In this document: positions 23,959 to 31,844 of the stretch, one piece after another | Position numbering within the stretch: the first letter of the stretch is position 1 | Layout of the letters: each line of letters starts with the position of its first letter | Assembly (NCBI GenBank): GCA_016288635.1 | Contig: JAEEKZ010000050.1 | Coordinates: 1 to 40,116 of the forward strand | From: Caryophanales bacterium | GTDB lineage: Bacteria; Bacillota_I; Bacilli_A; RF39; UBA660 | DNA length: 40,116 nt | Direction of reading: 5' to 3' | Position numbers and translations under genes: made by a program | The notes under the pieces: generated by a model | Databases searched by the model: none | The model's input: the letters and a program-made list of their open reading frames with translations, nothing else | Told to the model about the DNA's origin: nothing

Positions 23959-24451
23959 ATAATCTTATTGATAAGAAATTAACTAAGAATACCATTACTG
24001 ATACCGTAGTAGTTGGCACCTTATATTTTGAACATTCATATGTTGCACAATACTTATCAGCAGCTGTTATAATCCAACTTCCAATGTTTGTTGGTAATGT
24101 AGTACAAAGTGGGAACATGTGTGATAAAATCATATTACTTTGTCTTTTATTAATACCAAAATGCTTAATAGAATTTCTATTAGCAATACCTGGATGAATT
24201 AATTGGTTCTTACCATGTAATTCTTCTTTTGTGAAGAAATCATGTAATAACGCCGCTCTAGTTATATCAACATAATCTTTTACTTTTAAGGCCTTAGCCC
24301 ATTTAAATGAAACCTTTGCAACATTTATTGAATGTTCAATTCTAGTAAAACCATGATGATATTCATCTCTTAGTTTTAGGAATTCTTCATTCTTTAATAT
24401 GTCAGCTACGATTTTATTAAATTCTATCTCTAAATCATAATTTAAATTCAT
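23957..24451 (-). CDS. HD-domain phosphohydrolase
   Basis: The 164-residue soluble protein has a full HD metal site: RIEHSINVA (first histidine), LLHDFFTKEEL (HD pair), and IKHFGINKRQSNMILSHMFPL, then a late AADKYCATYE aspartate. The family hydrolyses phosphate bonds in nucleotides or related molecules; the substrate is unknown. It is monocistronic, with an extended -10 and an AAAGGAAG ribosome site. A hydrophobic C-terminal stretch (VSVMVFLVNFLSIRL) might hold it at the membrane. Confidence 0.88.
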   Translation of the reverse strand: MNLNYDLEIEFNKIVADILKNEEFLKLRDEYHHGFTRIEHSINVAKVSFKWAKALKVKDYVDITRAALLHDFFTKEELHGKNQLIHPGIANRNSIKHFGINKRQSNMILSHMFPLCTTLPTNIGSWIITAADKYCATYECSKYKVPTTTVSVMVFLVNFLSIRL

Positions 24452-24476
24452 ATTATTCTTCCTTTAATGTAGGTAC

Positions 24477-24482
24477 ATTATA
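24477..24482 (-). promoter_or_regulatory. Extended -10 promoter of the HD gene
   Basis: TGGTATAAT on the minus strand, 25 bases upstream of ATG 24451. Confidence 0.6.
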
Positions 24483-24585
24483 CCATTATATTTTAAAATA
24501 AGCAAAAAAATAATGAAAATCATGTGTTAGATACATGTAAAGTAGCATAAAAAAGTGCTTTTTTTCAGCAAAAAGAACAAATTTG

Positions 24586-24614
24586 TTGCTTTTTCCAATA
24601 AACTATAATATAAT
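24586..24614 (+). promoter_or_regulatory. Promoter of the tRNA-Arg/tRNA-Pro pair
   Basis: TTGCTT, a 17-base spacer and TATAAT lie just before the first tRNA (24634). A second, overlapping TATAAT begins at 24604. The remaining stretch 24483-24585 is AT-rich with a few weak inverted repeats and no supported gene. Confidence 0.5.
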
Positions 24615-24633
24615 TAATTTGCGTTTTGGGAAT

Positions 24634-24710
24634 GCACCCATAGCTCAATTGGATAGAGCGTTAGACTACGGATCTAAAGGTTGGGGGTTCGACTCCCTCT
24701 GGGCGCACCA
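24634..24710 (+). tRNA. tRNA-Arg(ACG)
   Basis: A complete 77-base cloverleaf with encoded CCA. The anticodon loop CTACGGA gives ACG, read as ICG after deamination. The T loop GGTTCGACTCC is normal. The acceptor stem GCACCCA/TGGGCGC has an A3-C70 mismatch. Confidence 0.92.
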
Positions 24711-24723
24711 ATTTATTACTCTT

Positions 24724-24800
24724 CGAGAAGTAGCACAGTTTGGTAGTGCACTACGCTTGGGACGTAGGGGTCGCAGGTTCAAATCCTGTCTTCTCGACCA
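24724..24800 (+). tRNA. tRNA-Pro(TGG)
   Basis: A complete 77-base cloverleaf with encoded CCA. The acceptor CGAGAAG/CTTCTCG pairs perfectly. The anticodon stem CTACG/CGTAG encloses CTTGGGA, giving TGG for proline. It follows the Arg tRNA by 13 bases and is probably co-transcribed. Confidence 0.95.
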
Positions 24801-24811
24801 ATTAAAAAAAT

Positions 24812-24835
24812 AGACGATTAATTCGTCTTTTTTTA
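24812..24835 (+). terminator. Intrinsic terminator after the tRNA pair
   Basis: AGACGA and TCGTCT with a 5-base loop and a following run of seven T on the plus strand. Confidence 0.75.
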
Positions 24836-24850
24836 TTGTTTGTTTTTTAG

Positions 24851-24856
24851 TATAAT
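24851..24856 (+). promoter_or_regulatory. -10 box of the yibE/yibF-like pair, possibly leaderless or short-leader
   Basis: TATAAT ten bases before ATG 24867. There is no Shine-Dalgarno before either candidate ATG (24867, 24873), and no clear -35. Confidence 0.45.
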
Positions 24857-24866
24857 TGTTTTTGTG

Positions 24867-25961
24867 ATGCATATGAAAAAAATAGGATTAATAGTTATTC
24901 TTATTATATCTATAGCTGCAATTGTTTTTGTTTATAATGATTATTTTCTATATAAAAATCCTATACTAAAAGTAACAAGTATAAAAACAATTGTTGAAGA
25001 TAATGATGCTATTGGTGAAAAAGTATATACTCAGCATATTAAAGGCATTATTAAAAATGGCCGTCATCGTGGAAAGAAATATGAATTGACTAATACATAT
25101 TCTGAATCACTAGTTTACGATGATAAAATAGAAAACCACACGGAATTATTTGTAGAGTTTTCTGTGGATGATAATGAAATAAATGGAATAACTGGTATTA
25201 AACGTGATAAGTATATAGCTATATTGTTAATTATATTTATAGATTTAATATTAATAATTGCTGGTAATAAAGGCGTTAAAACATTGATTAGTTTATTTGT
25301 TAATATAGGCATTACTGCTGGAGCTATTCTTTTGTTTATGAAAAATATTACAACAACTAATTTATTATTGTTATTCTTTATAGTAGCTATTATATTTGTT
25401 GTATCCTCCCTATTTATTACTAATGGTAAAAGCAAGAAAACTTTGGCAGCAATTGTTTCATCCATTGTATCCTTGTTAATATCATTCGGATTATCATTCT
25501 TATTTATTAAATTGAATGAAGAAAAAATATTTATATGGACAATGGATTATATTGAGGCCGTATTCGATTATAATAACTATTTATATGTTTGTATTTTGTT
25601 ATCTGGCTTAGGTGCTATTATGGATATATCAATAACTATATCATCTGCTTTAAGTGAATTAATTAGAAAAAACAAAAAAATAGATAGATTAGCACTTATT
25701 AAATCTGGTAAGGAAATATCTAAGGATATTATAGGCACTATGATTAATGTTATGTTATTCACTTGTTATACATCTATAATACCAACTGTTGTATTAGCTA
25801 CTAGAAATAATATGAATTTAATTACGGCATTAGACTTTTATGGTAATTTAGAATTAATGATTGTTTTATGCAATTGTATAGGAATTGTATTAACTATCCC
25901 TATCTCATTATTTATTTCCATCTTAATATTAAAGAAAAAGGAAGTGAAAAAAGATGAATAA
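24867..25961 (+). CDS. YibE/F-family membrane protein, long partner
   Basis: From ATG 24867 the product is 364 aa; ATG 24873 (MKKIGLIV) is almost as likely. The track's TTG at 24840 lies upstream of the -10. It has an N-terminal membrane anchor, an extracytoplasmic soluble domain (about 30-110), and then six or seven hydrophobic segments with the family-like [27 protein letters not shown] and [12 protein letters not shown]. YibE/YibF proteins are putative permeases found as adjacent pairs; their substrate is not known. The next gene overlaps its end by eight bases and is the short partner. Confidence 0.85.
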   Translation: MHMKKIGLIVILIISIAAIVFVYNDYFLYKNPILKVTSIKTIVEDNDAIGEKVYTQHIKGIIKNGRHRGKKYELTNTYSESLVYDDKIENHTELFVEFSVDDNEINGITGIKRDKYIAILLIIFIDLILIIAGNKGVKTLISLFVNIGITAGAILLFMKNITTTNLLLLFFIVAIIFVVSSLFITNGKSKKTLAAIVSSIVSLLISFGLSFLFIKLNEEKIFIWTMDYIEAVFDYNNYLYVCILLSGLGAIMDISITISSALSELIRKNKKIDRLALIKSGKEISKDIIGTMINVMLFTCYTSIIPTVVLATRNNMNLITALDFYGNLELMIVLCNCIGIVLTIPISLFISILILKKKEVKKDE

Positions 25962-26748
25962 GATATTGTTTTTAGTTCTATTAATTCTTTTATTACTTAT
26001 CGGTAGAAAACGAGGTTTGAAAACATTTATTTCATTCATATTCTGTATGGCATTAATAGTTCTATACCTATTCTTGATGAAACTTGGTGCTAACGCCATT
26101 ATTACAGCATTTATTATATGTATATTAGCTAGTTTAGTTTCGATATTCTTACTTAATGGAATAAGTACTAAAACATTAGCTGCTTTTATAGGCGTTATGA
26201 TTGTTCAAGTTATTACTTTCGTTCTTATATGTTTTATAACTAATAGAGCCAATATTGGAGCATTTTCAGAAGAATCTTTAGGAACTGTAGCCTGCTTCAA
26301 TCAAGGAATTAATTATAATATGATGAACGTAATAATTGGAATGTATTTAGTAAGTATTGTTGGAACAGTTATAGACACATCTATTTCTGTATCATCAAGT
26401 ATGAATGAAGTATTAGAAAACAATCCTAAAATAAAAGAAAAAGAATTATATAAATCTGGTATGAATATTGGTGGAGATATATTAAGTACCACAATTAATA
26501 CCCTATTCTTTGCTTTAATAAGTGTATTTATAGGATTCTTTATGTGGCATAGAGGAATGAGTTTTGAGCAAGTAATAAATTATAAATCTTTTGCAGATGA
26601 TGTTGCTAGACTAATAATTGCCTTTATTGGATCGGTGTTAATAATCCCTGTAACATCATTAATAAGTTCTAAAATACTTTTAAATAAGAAAGTTATTAAT
26701 TTTGTTGATGATGTTCAAGATAGAATATCAGAAATATTTAATGAATAA
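25954..26748 (+). CDS. YibE/F-family membrane protein, short partner
   Basis: The 264-residue protein has six or seven predicted membrane segments, with no extracytoplasmic domain. It shares the family's GRKRGLKTFISFIFC and GTVIDTSISVSSSMNEV motifs with the long partner, which show the two are homologous halves of a likely complex. It overlaps the upstream gene and has AAAGGAAG before its ATG, so it is translationally coupled. The charged C-terminus (DDVQDRISEIFNE) is cytoplasmic or helical. A plus-strand terminator follows. Confidence 0.87.
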   Translation: MNKILFLVLLILLLLIGRKRGLKTFISFIFCMALIVLYLFLMKLGANAIITAFIICILASLVSIFLLNGISTKTLAAFIGVMIVQVITFVLICFITNRANIGAFSEESLGTVACFNQGINYNMMNVIIGMYLVSIVGTVIDTSISVSSSMNEVLENNPKIKEKELYKSGMNIGGDILSTTINTLFFALISVFIGFFMWHRGMSFEQVINYKSFADDVARLIIAFIGSVLIIPVTSLISSKILLNKKVINFVDDVQDRISEIFNE

Positions 26749-26752
26749 AAAG

Positions 26753-26776
26753 AACTCGCTTATGCGAGTTTTTATT
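26753..26776 (+). terminator. Intrinsic terminator of the yibE/yibF-like operon
   Basis: AACTCGC/GCGAGTT with a TTAT loop (arms 26753-26759 and 26764-26770) and a T-rich tail. Confidence 0.85.
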
Positions 26777-26785
26777 TTAGTAATT

Positions 26786-26818
26786 AAAAAAGAATAATGA
26801 TTATCATTATTCTTTTAT
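26786..26818 (-). terminator. Terminator of the YfcC-type permease gene, probably bidirectional
   Basis: A 13-bp inverted repeat, AAAAGAATAATGA/TCATTATTCTTTT (26788-26800, 26804-26816), with a 3-base loop and T runs in both directions. Confidence 0.8.
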
Positions 26819-26822
26819 TTTA

Positions 26823-29063
26823 TTATGCAGCGTATGTTGCAATTAATGCTACAATCACTAGCACTGCTACAAATGAAAGAGCAAACTTCCAAATATACTT
26901 TAACCAAGATTTGTATTCAGTCTTTGTATATGTTAATCCAAGAACAAGTAATCCACTTGTTGGAAGAAGAATTTGTACTAAACCATGAGTTGCTACATAA
27001 ATTGTATGAACAACATCAACGTTAGCCTTGAATGTTGCTAATGCATATGCACCAACTGCGTAACCACTAAATCCAAAATCCATGTGGAATATAGCGGTAA
27101 CAAAGCTTGAAAGTATTGTAACAATTGGATTAAATCCTTCAACCATGCTGTATAAAGAATTAGCCATTGTTACAGTGAATTGGCTTGTATAAGGAATACC
27201 AAATACTACGAAAGCAATCATAAACATAACGATTGGTTTAATCATAGCTTTTATTCCCTTTTCGCTTGCTTCAAAGAAATCTGAAATTTCAAATTTATTT
27301 AATACGGCAATTATTACTGCAAATACCATAATAAATGCAGCAAATATTAATAATGACCATGTACCAAATGCACCAAAACCTGATCCAAACACTTCAGAGA
27401 ATGTACTATTTCCTAGTATTGAAGTAATACTAGAACCTATATTACTCTTCATTACTGTGTCAAATAAGTTTTTGAAGTATTTTATTCCTAAATAAGATTC
27501 CCAATTTACATATGCAAGTATTGTAATAACTGCCATTACAATTAGGCTTACTTTTACTGGAGTTTCATTTACTTCATTATCTACTTCTTCTAATTCATAA
27601 GGATCCTTTGCTGCTTCTAATTCTTTATTTTTCTTTGCAGTAAGACGAAGTCCAATGAATAGAATAAATAATACTATTGCAATTCCTTCAAGGATTAGAC
27701 GTAAAACGAATCCTGTTTCTAGATTTTGACTAGTATAATAATTAAATGCCTCGATGCTTTCAGTTCCCCATGGTGCTGCCATTGTTCCTAAAATAACACT
27801 ACCAAATGTTGCTACCATTGTTGTTAATTTATCAACTTTCATTCTTGATAAAATTGAAACAACAAATGGAACAAATGCTAATGCTACCATTGTTTGTGAT
27901 AAAATTGCACCTAATGCAGCTAAACCTAAAACTACTAGGATAACAAATAATAATCTACTAGATTCCATTTTCTTAGCAATATTATTTACTAATTTATTAT
28001 ATCCTTCAGTTTTAGATAATACACCATAGAATGCTGCTAAAGCGATTAGATATACTACTTTATCTAATACAAAGTATATACCATAATACATTATAGTTGA
28101 AACATCAGTTAAACCAACTCTTGACATTGAAGATGCAGTGAATGCTGTTCCACTATAAGCACCATTTGCTAATACCCAAGTACCAATTAATCCTACAAGA
28201 GCAATTCCAAATATTGATTTAAGAAGAACTGCCTTCTTAGAACTAACTGCGCTTCCTATTAATCCTATAGTTAATAATACTAACTCAATTGTTAAAGCAA
28301 GTTCTGCTTCTTCAAATAAGTTGTATGTGCAATATATTGCAACTAATAAGCCAACTGTTACTATATTAAATATCTTTAATGCTAAAGTTTTGTTTTGATT
28401 TAAGAAAATCTTAACCATAACCGCTAAAGCAATAATAATTAATCCTATAACGTTAATCGTTACAAGAGAATCAATATCAAATAAGTTTGTTAATAATAAC
28501 AAGCCAGCGATAACAACTATTGTTGAATTAATAGCTTTATCAATTGCATTTCCTTTCGATAATAGTATCCCTGGTACTATTGATAGTGTTAAGATACCTA
28601 ATACTATTGCACTAATGATAGTTAATACCCCAGCATCTTTAACAAACATGCCAGATATTAATAATGCAGTTACTGCAGCAATATCAACGGATACCATGCA
28701 TTTACCAATAACACCTAATTTTGAAACCATAGCTTTTAAAATACCTGATAAAGCAACTAATGCCATACCAATAGTTTGAACTACTGTATTTTCATTAAAA
28801 GCAACAGCGCCTAGAAAAATCACAAGTAAGCCGATAACAATTCCCATGTTACTTATAATATCTAATACTTTTTCAGATTTAGATCTTTTAACTGGCTTTT
28901 CTTTTGCAACTGGTGCTGTTTTAGTTTCTTTTTCAACAACTTCTACTTTTTCTATTTTTGCATTTTTTATAGAAGTTTCACCCTTTTTACCGTTAACTTT
29001 TTTAGCGTTAACTTTCTTTTCAGATTTCTTTCCAGAATTTTTCTTTTCTTTCAAATCTTTCAT
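26823..29063 (-). CDS. YfcC-type (C4-dicarboxylate anaerobic-carrier-like) permease with an added N-terminal membrane domain
   Basis: This 746-residue protein has three parts. First, a Lys-rich charged tail of about 65 residues (KKNSGKKSEKKVNAKK). Next, about 230 residues with seven or eight hydrophobic segments that are not part of the usual family. Then about 440 residues resembling the YfcC/IT-superfamily permease, with GAILSQTMVALAFVPF, ILGTMAAPWGTESIEAF, and IFHMDFGFSGYAVGAYA. Plain YfcC members are near 500 residues, so this is an extended version. Import of an amino acid or dicarboxylate is the broad family role; the substrate is not known. There is a perfect AAGGAGGT and an extended -10 (29083-29088). 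Confidence 0.83.
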   Translation of the reverse strand: MKDLKEKKNSGKKSEKKVNAKKVNGKKGETSIKNAKIEKVEVVEKETKTAPVAKEKPVKRSKSEKVLDIISNMGIVIGLLVIFLGAVAFNENTVVQTIGMALVALSGILKAMVSKLGVIGKCMVSVDIAAVTALLISGMFVKDAGVLTIISAIVLGILTLSIVPGILLSKGNAIDKAINSTIVVIAGLLLLTNLFDIDSLVTINVIGLIIIALAVMVKIFLNQNKTLALKIFNIVTVGLLVAIYCTYNLFEEAELALTIELVLLTIGLIGSAVSSKKAVLLKSIFGIALVGLIGTWVLANGAYSGTAFTASSMSRVGLTDVSTIMYYGIYFVLDKVVYLIALAAFYGVLSKTEGYNKLVNNIAKKMESSRLLFVILVVLGLAALGAILSQTMVALAFVPFVVSILSRMKVDKLTTMVATFGSVILGTMAAPWGTESIEAFNYYTSQNLETGFVLRLILEGIAIVLFILFIGLRLTAKKNKELEAAKDPYELEEVDNEVNETPVKVSLIVMAVITILAYVNWESYLGIKYFKNLFDTVMKSNIGSSITSILGNSTFSEVFGSGFGAFGTWSLLIFAAFIMVFAVIIAVLNKFEISDFFEASEKGIKAMIKPIVMFMIAFVVFGIPYTSQFTVTMANSLYSMVEGFNPIVTILSSFVTAIFHMDFGFSGYAVGAYALATFKANVDVVHTIYVATHGLVQILLPTSGLLVLGLTYTKTEYKSWLKYIWKFALSFVAVLVIVALIATYAA

Positions 29064-29082
29064 ATACTACCTCCTTATTTAA

Positions 29083-29088
29083 ATTATA
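29083..29088 (-). promoter_or_regulatory. Extended -10 promoter of the YfcC-type gene
   Basis: TGCTATAAT on the minus strand, 19 bases before ATG 29063. Confidence 0.6.
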
Positions 29089-29101
29089 GCACAAAGAAGC
29101 C

Positions 29102-29128
29102 AAAAAAAAAGTGTTTTCACACTTTTTT
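29102..29128 (-). terminator. Intrinsic terminator of the sortase-substrate candidate
   Basis: AAAAAAGTGT/ACACTTTTTT (29105-29114, 29119-29128), four-base loop, T-rich tail on the minus strand. Confidence 0.8.
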
Positions 29129-29149
29129 CTTCGTTATTATCTCAAAAAA

Positions 29150-29779
29150 TTAGATATTTTTAATTTTTGATTTTTTTGTAGTTACAGCATATACGCCTAA
29201 AGCTACGATTGCAGTTCCACCCAAAACAAGTGCAGGAACACTAACACCAGTAACAGGACTAGGTGTAGGGTCGTCTGTTGGGATGACAACTGGTTCTGGT
29301 TGTTCAGTTTCTGCTTGTTCAGCATCTATAGACATTAGAACACCACAATCATCCATATCTAGAGCATGATTGTAATGAACTGTAGCAATTTTAGTTGCTT
29401 GTCCAACTGGTATAACTTCTTCTGAATTGATAACGAATTCATAATTTGCTAATCCGCTTCCAACTTCGATTTCAGTTTCACCATTTTCTCCAGTATAACC
29501 GTCAGCTAAAGTAACTTTAAAGTTAGTAATTTTTTCTACTTCTGCAGACTTTGGAGTAATCTTAATTGTTGCTCTTCCAAGTTTTCCTTCTTCATCAACA
29601 TTTGTAATTGTAAGATCAAATTCTGTTGTACATACCTCTCCTTCAGCTTGTGGGCATGTATTTGACATAGAATCTTGAACCCAGTCTAATTTAACTGTCT
29701 TTGCTTGTACATTTACAAATGGCATTGCTAAAGCAACTGCTGCTAGGCCTAAAATTACTTTCTTCTTGAAACTCTTCAT
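29150..29779 (-). CDS. Secreted, probably sortase-anchored surface protein
   Basis: The 209-residue protein has a clear signal peptide (AVALAMPFVNVQA, cut near residue 26). A mainly beta extracellular domain with three cysteines follows, then a PEPVVIPTDDPTPSP spacer. It ends in a sorting-signal-like tail: SPVTG, a hydrophobic helix (VPALVLGGTAIVALGVYAV) and a positive end (KKSKIKNI). The five-residue motif fits xPxTG but has serine first and is not the classic LPXTG, nor the NPxTN of class B. It is divergent from a class B-type sortase gene, its most likely partner. GAGGAG precedes the ATG; the -10 is at 29813-29818. The rest of the family is unrecognised. Confidence 0.78.
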   Translation of the reverse strand: MKSFKKKVILGLAAVALAMPFVNVQAKTVKLDWVQDSMSNTCPQAEGEVCTTEFDLTITNVDEEGKLGRATIKITPKSAEVEKITNFKVTLADGYTGENGETEIEVGSGLANYEFVINSEEVIPVGQATKIATVHYNHALDMDDCGVLMSIDAEQAETEQPEPVVIPTDDPTPSPVTGVSVPALVLGGTAIVALGVYAVTTKKSKIKNI

Positions 29780-29812
29780 CTCTTCACTTCTCCTCTTCTA
29801 TTTTATGTACCC

Positions 29813-29818
29813 ATTATA
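29813..29818 (-). promoter_or_regulatory. Extended -10 promoter of the surface protein gene
   Basis: TGTTATAAT on the minus strand, 33 bases before ATG 29779. The 147-base gap to the sortase start otherwise holds an A/T-rich tract and the opposing sortase promoter. Confidence 0.6.
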
Positions 29819-29892
29819 ACATCAAAAAAATGAAAAATAAATATTTTTTTAAAAAAATGTATGTAAATGTGTAAAATGTAAAATTTTTGTGT

Positions 29893-29898
29893 TATCAT
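29893..29898 (+). promoter_or_regulatory. Extended -10 promoter of the sortase gene
   Basis: TGTTATCAT on the plus strand, 28 bases before the TTG start at 29927. A weak -35 (TGTAAA) lies 17 bases upstream. Confidence 0.5.
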
Positions 29899-29926
29899 AT
29901 TCAATGTAAGATAAGGGTGATTATGT

Positions 29927-31609
29927 TTGACAAAAATATTAGTACAGATTAAAAATGGAACACTTGAGTTCAAGGTTAGAAAACAATTGAACGATGAATA
30001 TAAGAACATGTTAAACACCAATATTATTAGTAATAATGAGTTATTATTTAATGATGAATATATGGAGAATAATAGAAATATCATTTCAAATTTCATTAAA
30101 GAATTGGCAAATGAATATTCTATTTCTACTGTTATTATATATAATGAAAGCATTTATGAACTTATAATAGATTTAATTAAAAATATTAAAAATATTGACA
30201 CTTTAATATTAAAAGATGAAACAAATCTAACATATAAAATAACTAATCTGATATGTAAATGCAATTATATTAAAAAAATTGGGTGTTATCAGGTTCAAGA
30301 GTTTATTATTGAACTATTAAGTAAAAAAGAAAAAATGGTTGATTGTCAAAGTGAGCTTACCGTGGTTAGTAAGTTTATGAGACGTAATAATATGCATAGA
30401 TTATCTGATATATATTATAAAAAGACAATTATTATTACTGACGAAATGACTGAGACTGACAAAAGTGAATTTGATACTTTTTGTTCATTAAATAGAAACT
30501 TAAAAAATATTCAACTAGGAATGACACATATTCCATCAATAGAATATATAGTTAGTGTATTAAAAAGATATAAGAAAAAGAATATAAAAATATCTATTCA
30601 CGAAGATATAACCGATCAACACGTTTTAGAATTCCTTAGTAAATTTAATGCTAAATATTCAAAGAAATATGGAATTAGATTTAAAGTGGCATATTCAAAT
30701 ACTTTTATACAAGAAAATTATTTGCCGCAAACTAATTTAAATATTTTAAGAAACGGTTGCGTTTTAATTATTTTGTTGGTTTTAGGAACATTTGCATATA
30801 TCTTCTATGATAATTACAAAGTTGCTAAAGAAGTTGACGATACCAAAACTGATATTAAAGAATCAGTTAGTAAAATTTCTTCTGACGATTTAGAAAAACT
30901 AAAAAAAGATTTGATTAGTAAAATACCTATAAAAAAGCCAATTAAGCCTACCCCATCAAATCCTGAAGATAATCCTGAGGGAACTGTTGAAGATATACCT
31001 GAAGATAATCCAGAAGAAACCGATGTCGAGCCAAAAATAAATGTTAATAATGATATGGTTTCTCTACTTGCGATAAACGATGAAACTGTTGGTTGGATAT
31101 CAATTAAAAATACTAATGTCGATTATCCTGTAGTTCAACACAAAGACAATGATTTTTATCTAACAAGAGATTTCTACAAAAAGAAAGCTTATTCAGGTTG
31201 GATATTCATGGATTATAGAAATAATTATTATGATTTTAATGATAATACTATAATATATGGACATAATAGATATTCAAATGGAACAATGTTTGGTACATTG
31301 TCTAGAACATCTGAAAAAGATTGGTATGAAGATGAAGATAATTTAATAATTACATATGATACGTTATTTGGTACAACAAAATGGGAAATATTCTCAACAT
31401 ATAAGATACTTGTAACAAGTGATTATTTGGAAATTAAATTCTCAAATGATGATAAGAGACTAGAATTCTATAACATGTTAAAAGATAGAAGTACGCATGA
31501 TTTTGGTGTTGAACTTACAGCTGATGATAAAATACTTACACTTTCAACTTGTTATAAATCCAATCAAAGATATGTTGTTCATGCTAGATTAATAAAAGAG
31601 GCTGATTAA
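29927..31609 (+). CDS. Class B-type sortase with a large cytoplasmic N-terminal region
   Basis: The 560-residue product starts at TTG 29927, six bases after AAGGGTGA; the ATG at 29923 is out of frame. Its C-terminal third is a sortase of the class B pattern: TVGWISIKNTNVDYPVVQ, IIYGHN with catalytic His about 446, TLSTC with catalytic Cys about 542, and Arg about 548 in QRYVVHA. A membrane segment near 272-295 (CVLIILLVLGTFAYIF) separates it from about 270 unrecognised N-terminal residues that, given positive flanks, should be cytoplasmic. A proline-rich linker precedes the enzyme. It would attach surface proteins to the wall; the divergent SPVTG protein is the obvious candidate. The stop lies in the terminator loop. 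Confidence 0.88.
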   Translation: MTKILVQIKNGTLEFKVRKQLNDEYKNMLNTNIISNNELLFNDEYMENNRNIISNFIKELANEYSISTVIIYNESIYELIIDLIKNIKNIDTLILKDETNLTYKITNLICKCNYIKKIGCYQVQEFIIELLSKKEKMVDCQSELTVVSKFMRRNNMHRLSDIYYKKTIIITDEMTETDKSEFDTFCSLNRNLKNIQLGMTHIPSIEYIVSVLKRYKKKNIKISIHEDITDQHVLEFLSKFNAKYSKKYGIRFKVAYSNTFIQENYLPQTNLNILRNGCVLIILLVLGTFAYIFYDNYKVAKEVDDTKTDIKESVSKISSDDLEKLKKDLISKIPIKKPIKPTPSNPEDNPEGTVEDIPEDNPEETDVEPKINVNNDMVSLLAINDETVGWISIKNTNVDYPVVQHKDNDFYLTRDFYKKKAYSGWIFMDYRNNYYDFNDNTIIYGHNRYSNGTMFGTLSRTSEKDWYEDEDNLIITYDTLFGTTKWEIFSTYKILVTSDYLEIKFSNDDKRLEFYNMLKDRSTHDFGVELTADDKILTLSTCYKSNQRYVVHARLIKEAD

Positions 31610-31624
31610 AAAGCCTCTTTTTTG
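31594..31624 (+). terminator. Intrinsic terminator of the sortase gene
   Basis: AAAAGAGGCT/AGCCTCTTTT (31594-31603, 31612-31621), T tail. The sortase TAA lies in the loop. Confidence 0.85.
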
Positions 31625-31645
31625 GTATTTTGACCTAAAAATGTA

Positions 31646-31674
31646 TTGAAATTAAAAATAAAGTGATATATAAT
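31646..31674 (+). promoter_or_regulatory. Promoter of tRNA-Arg(TCT)
   Basis: TTGAAA, a 17-base spacer, TATAAT: a near-consensus housekeeping promoter 14 bases before the tRNA. Confidence 0.75.
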
Positions 31675-31688
31675 GTTTTTGTGCTGAT

Positions 31689-31765
31689 GTCCTCGTAGCT
31701 CAGCTGGATAGAGCAATCGCCTTCTAAGCGATCGGTCAAGTGTTCGAATCACTTCGGGGACACCA
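31689..31765 (+). tRNA. tRNA-Arg(TCT)
   Basis: A complete 77-base cloverleaf with encoded CCA. The anticodon loop CTTCTAA within ATCGC/GCGAT gives TCT. The acceptor stem pairs fully apart from a T-G wobble. Confidence 0.95.
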
Positions 31766-31776
31766 CTAAAAAATAT

Positions 31777-31804
31777 ACTTGTACATCGTACAAGTTTTTT
31801 TATG
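31777..31804 (+). terminator. Intrinsic terminator of tRNA-Arg(TCT)
   Basis: ACTTGTAC/GTACAAGT with a 3-base loop (31777-31784, 31788-31795) and a T run. Confidence 0.85.
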
Positions 31805-31815
31805 TCTTTTTTTAA

Positions 31816-31844
31816 ATAAAAAAAGTTAGTATTATCTACTAACT
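31816..31844 (-). terminator. Intrinsic terminator of the nrdD operon
   Basis: AGTTAGTA/TACTAACT (31824-31831, 31837-31844), then seven T on the minus strand. The stop codon of the 59-aa gene lies in the arm. Confidence 0.85.

Noticed and set aside
24583-24872. ORFs translating the tRNA-Arg/tRNA-Pro region on both strands (76 and 68 aa)
   Set aside because: They are read through two clear tRNA genes; [20 protein letters not shown] is a typical spurious antisense-tRNA peptide.
29803-30153. 116-aa minus-strand ORF across the sortase start
   Set aside because: Antisense to the sortase 5' region, with no ribosome site of its own. It is hydrophobic only because the other strand is AT-rich.
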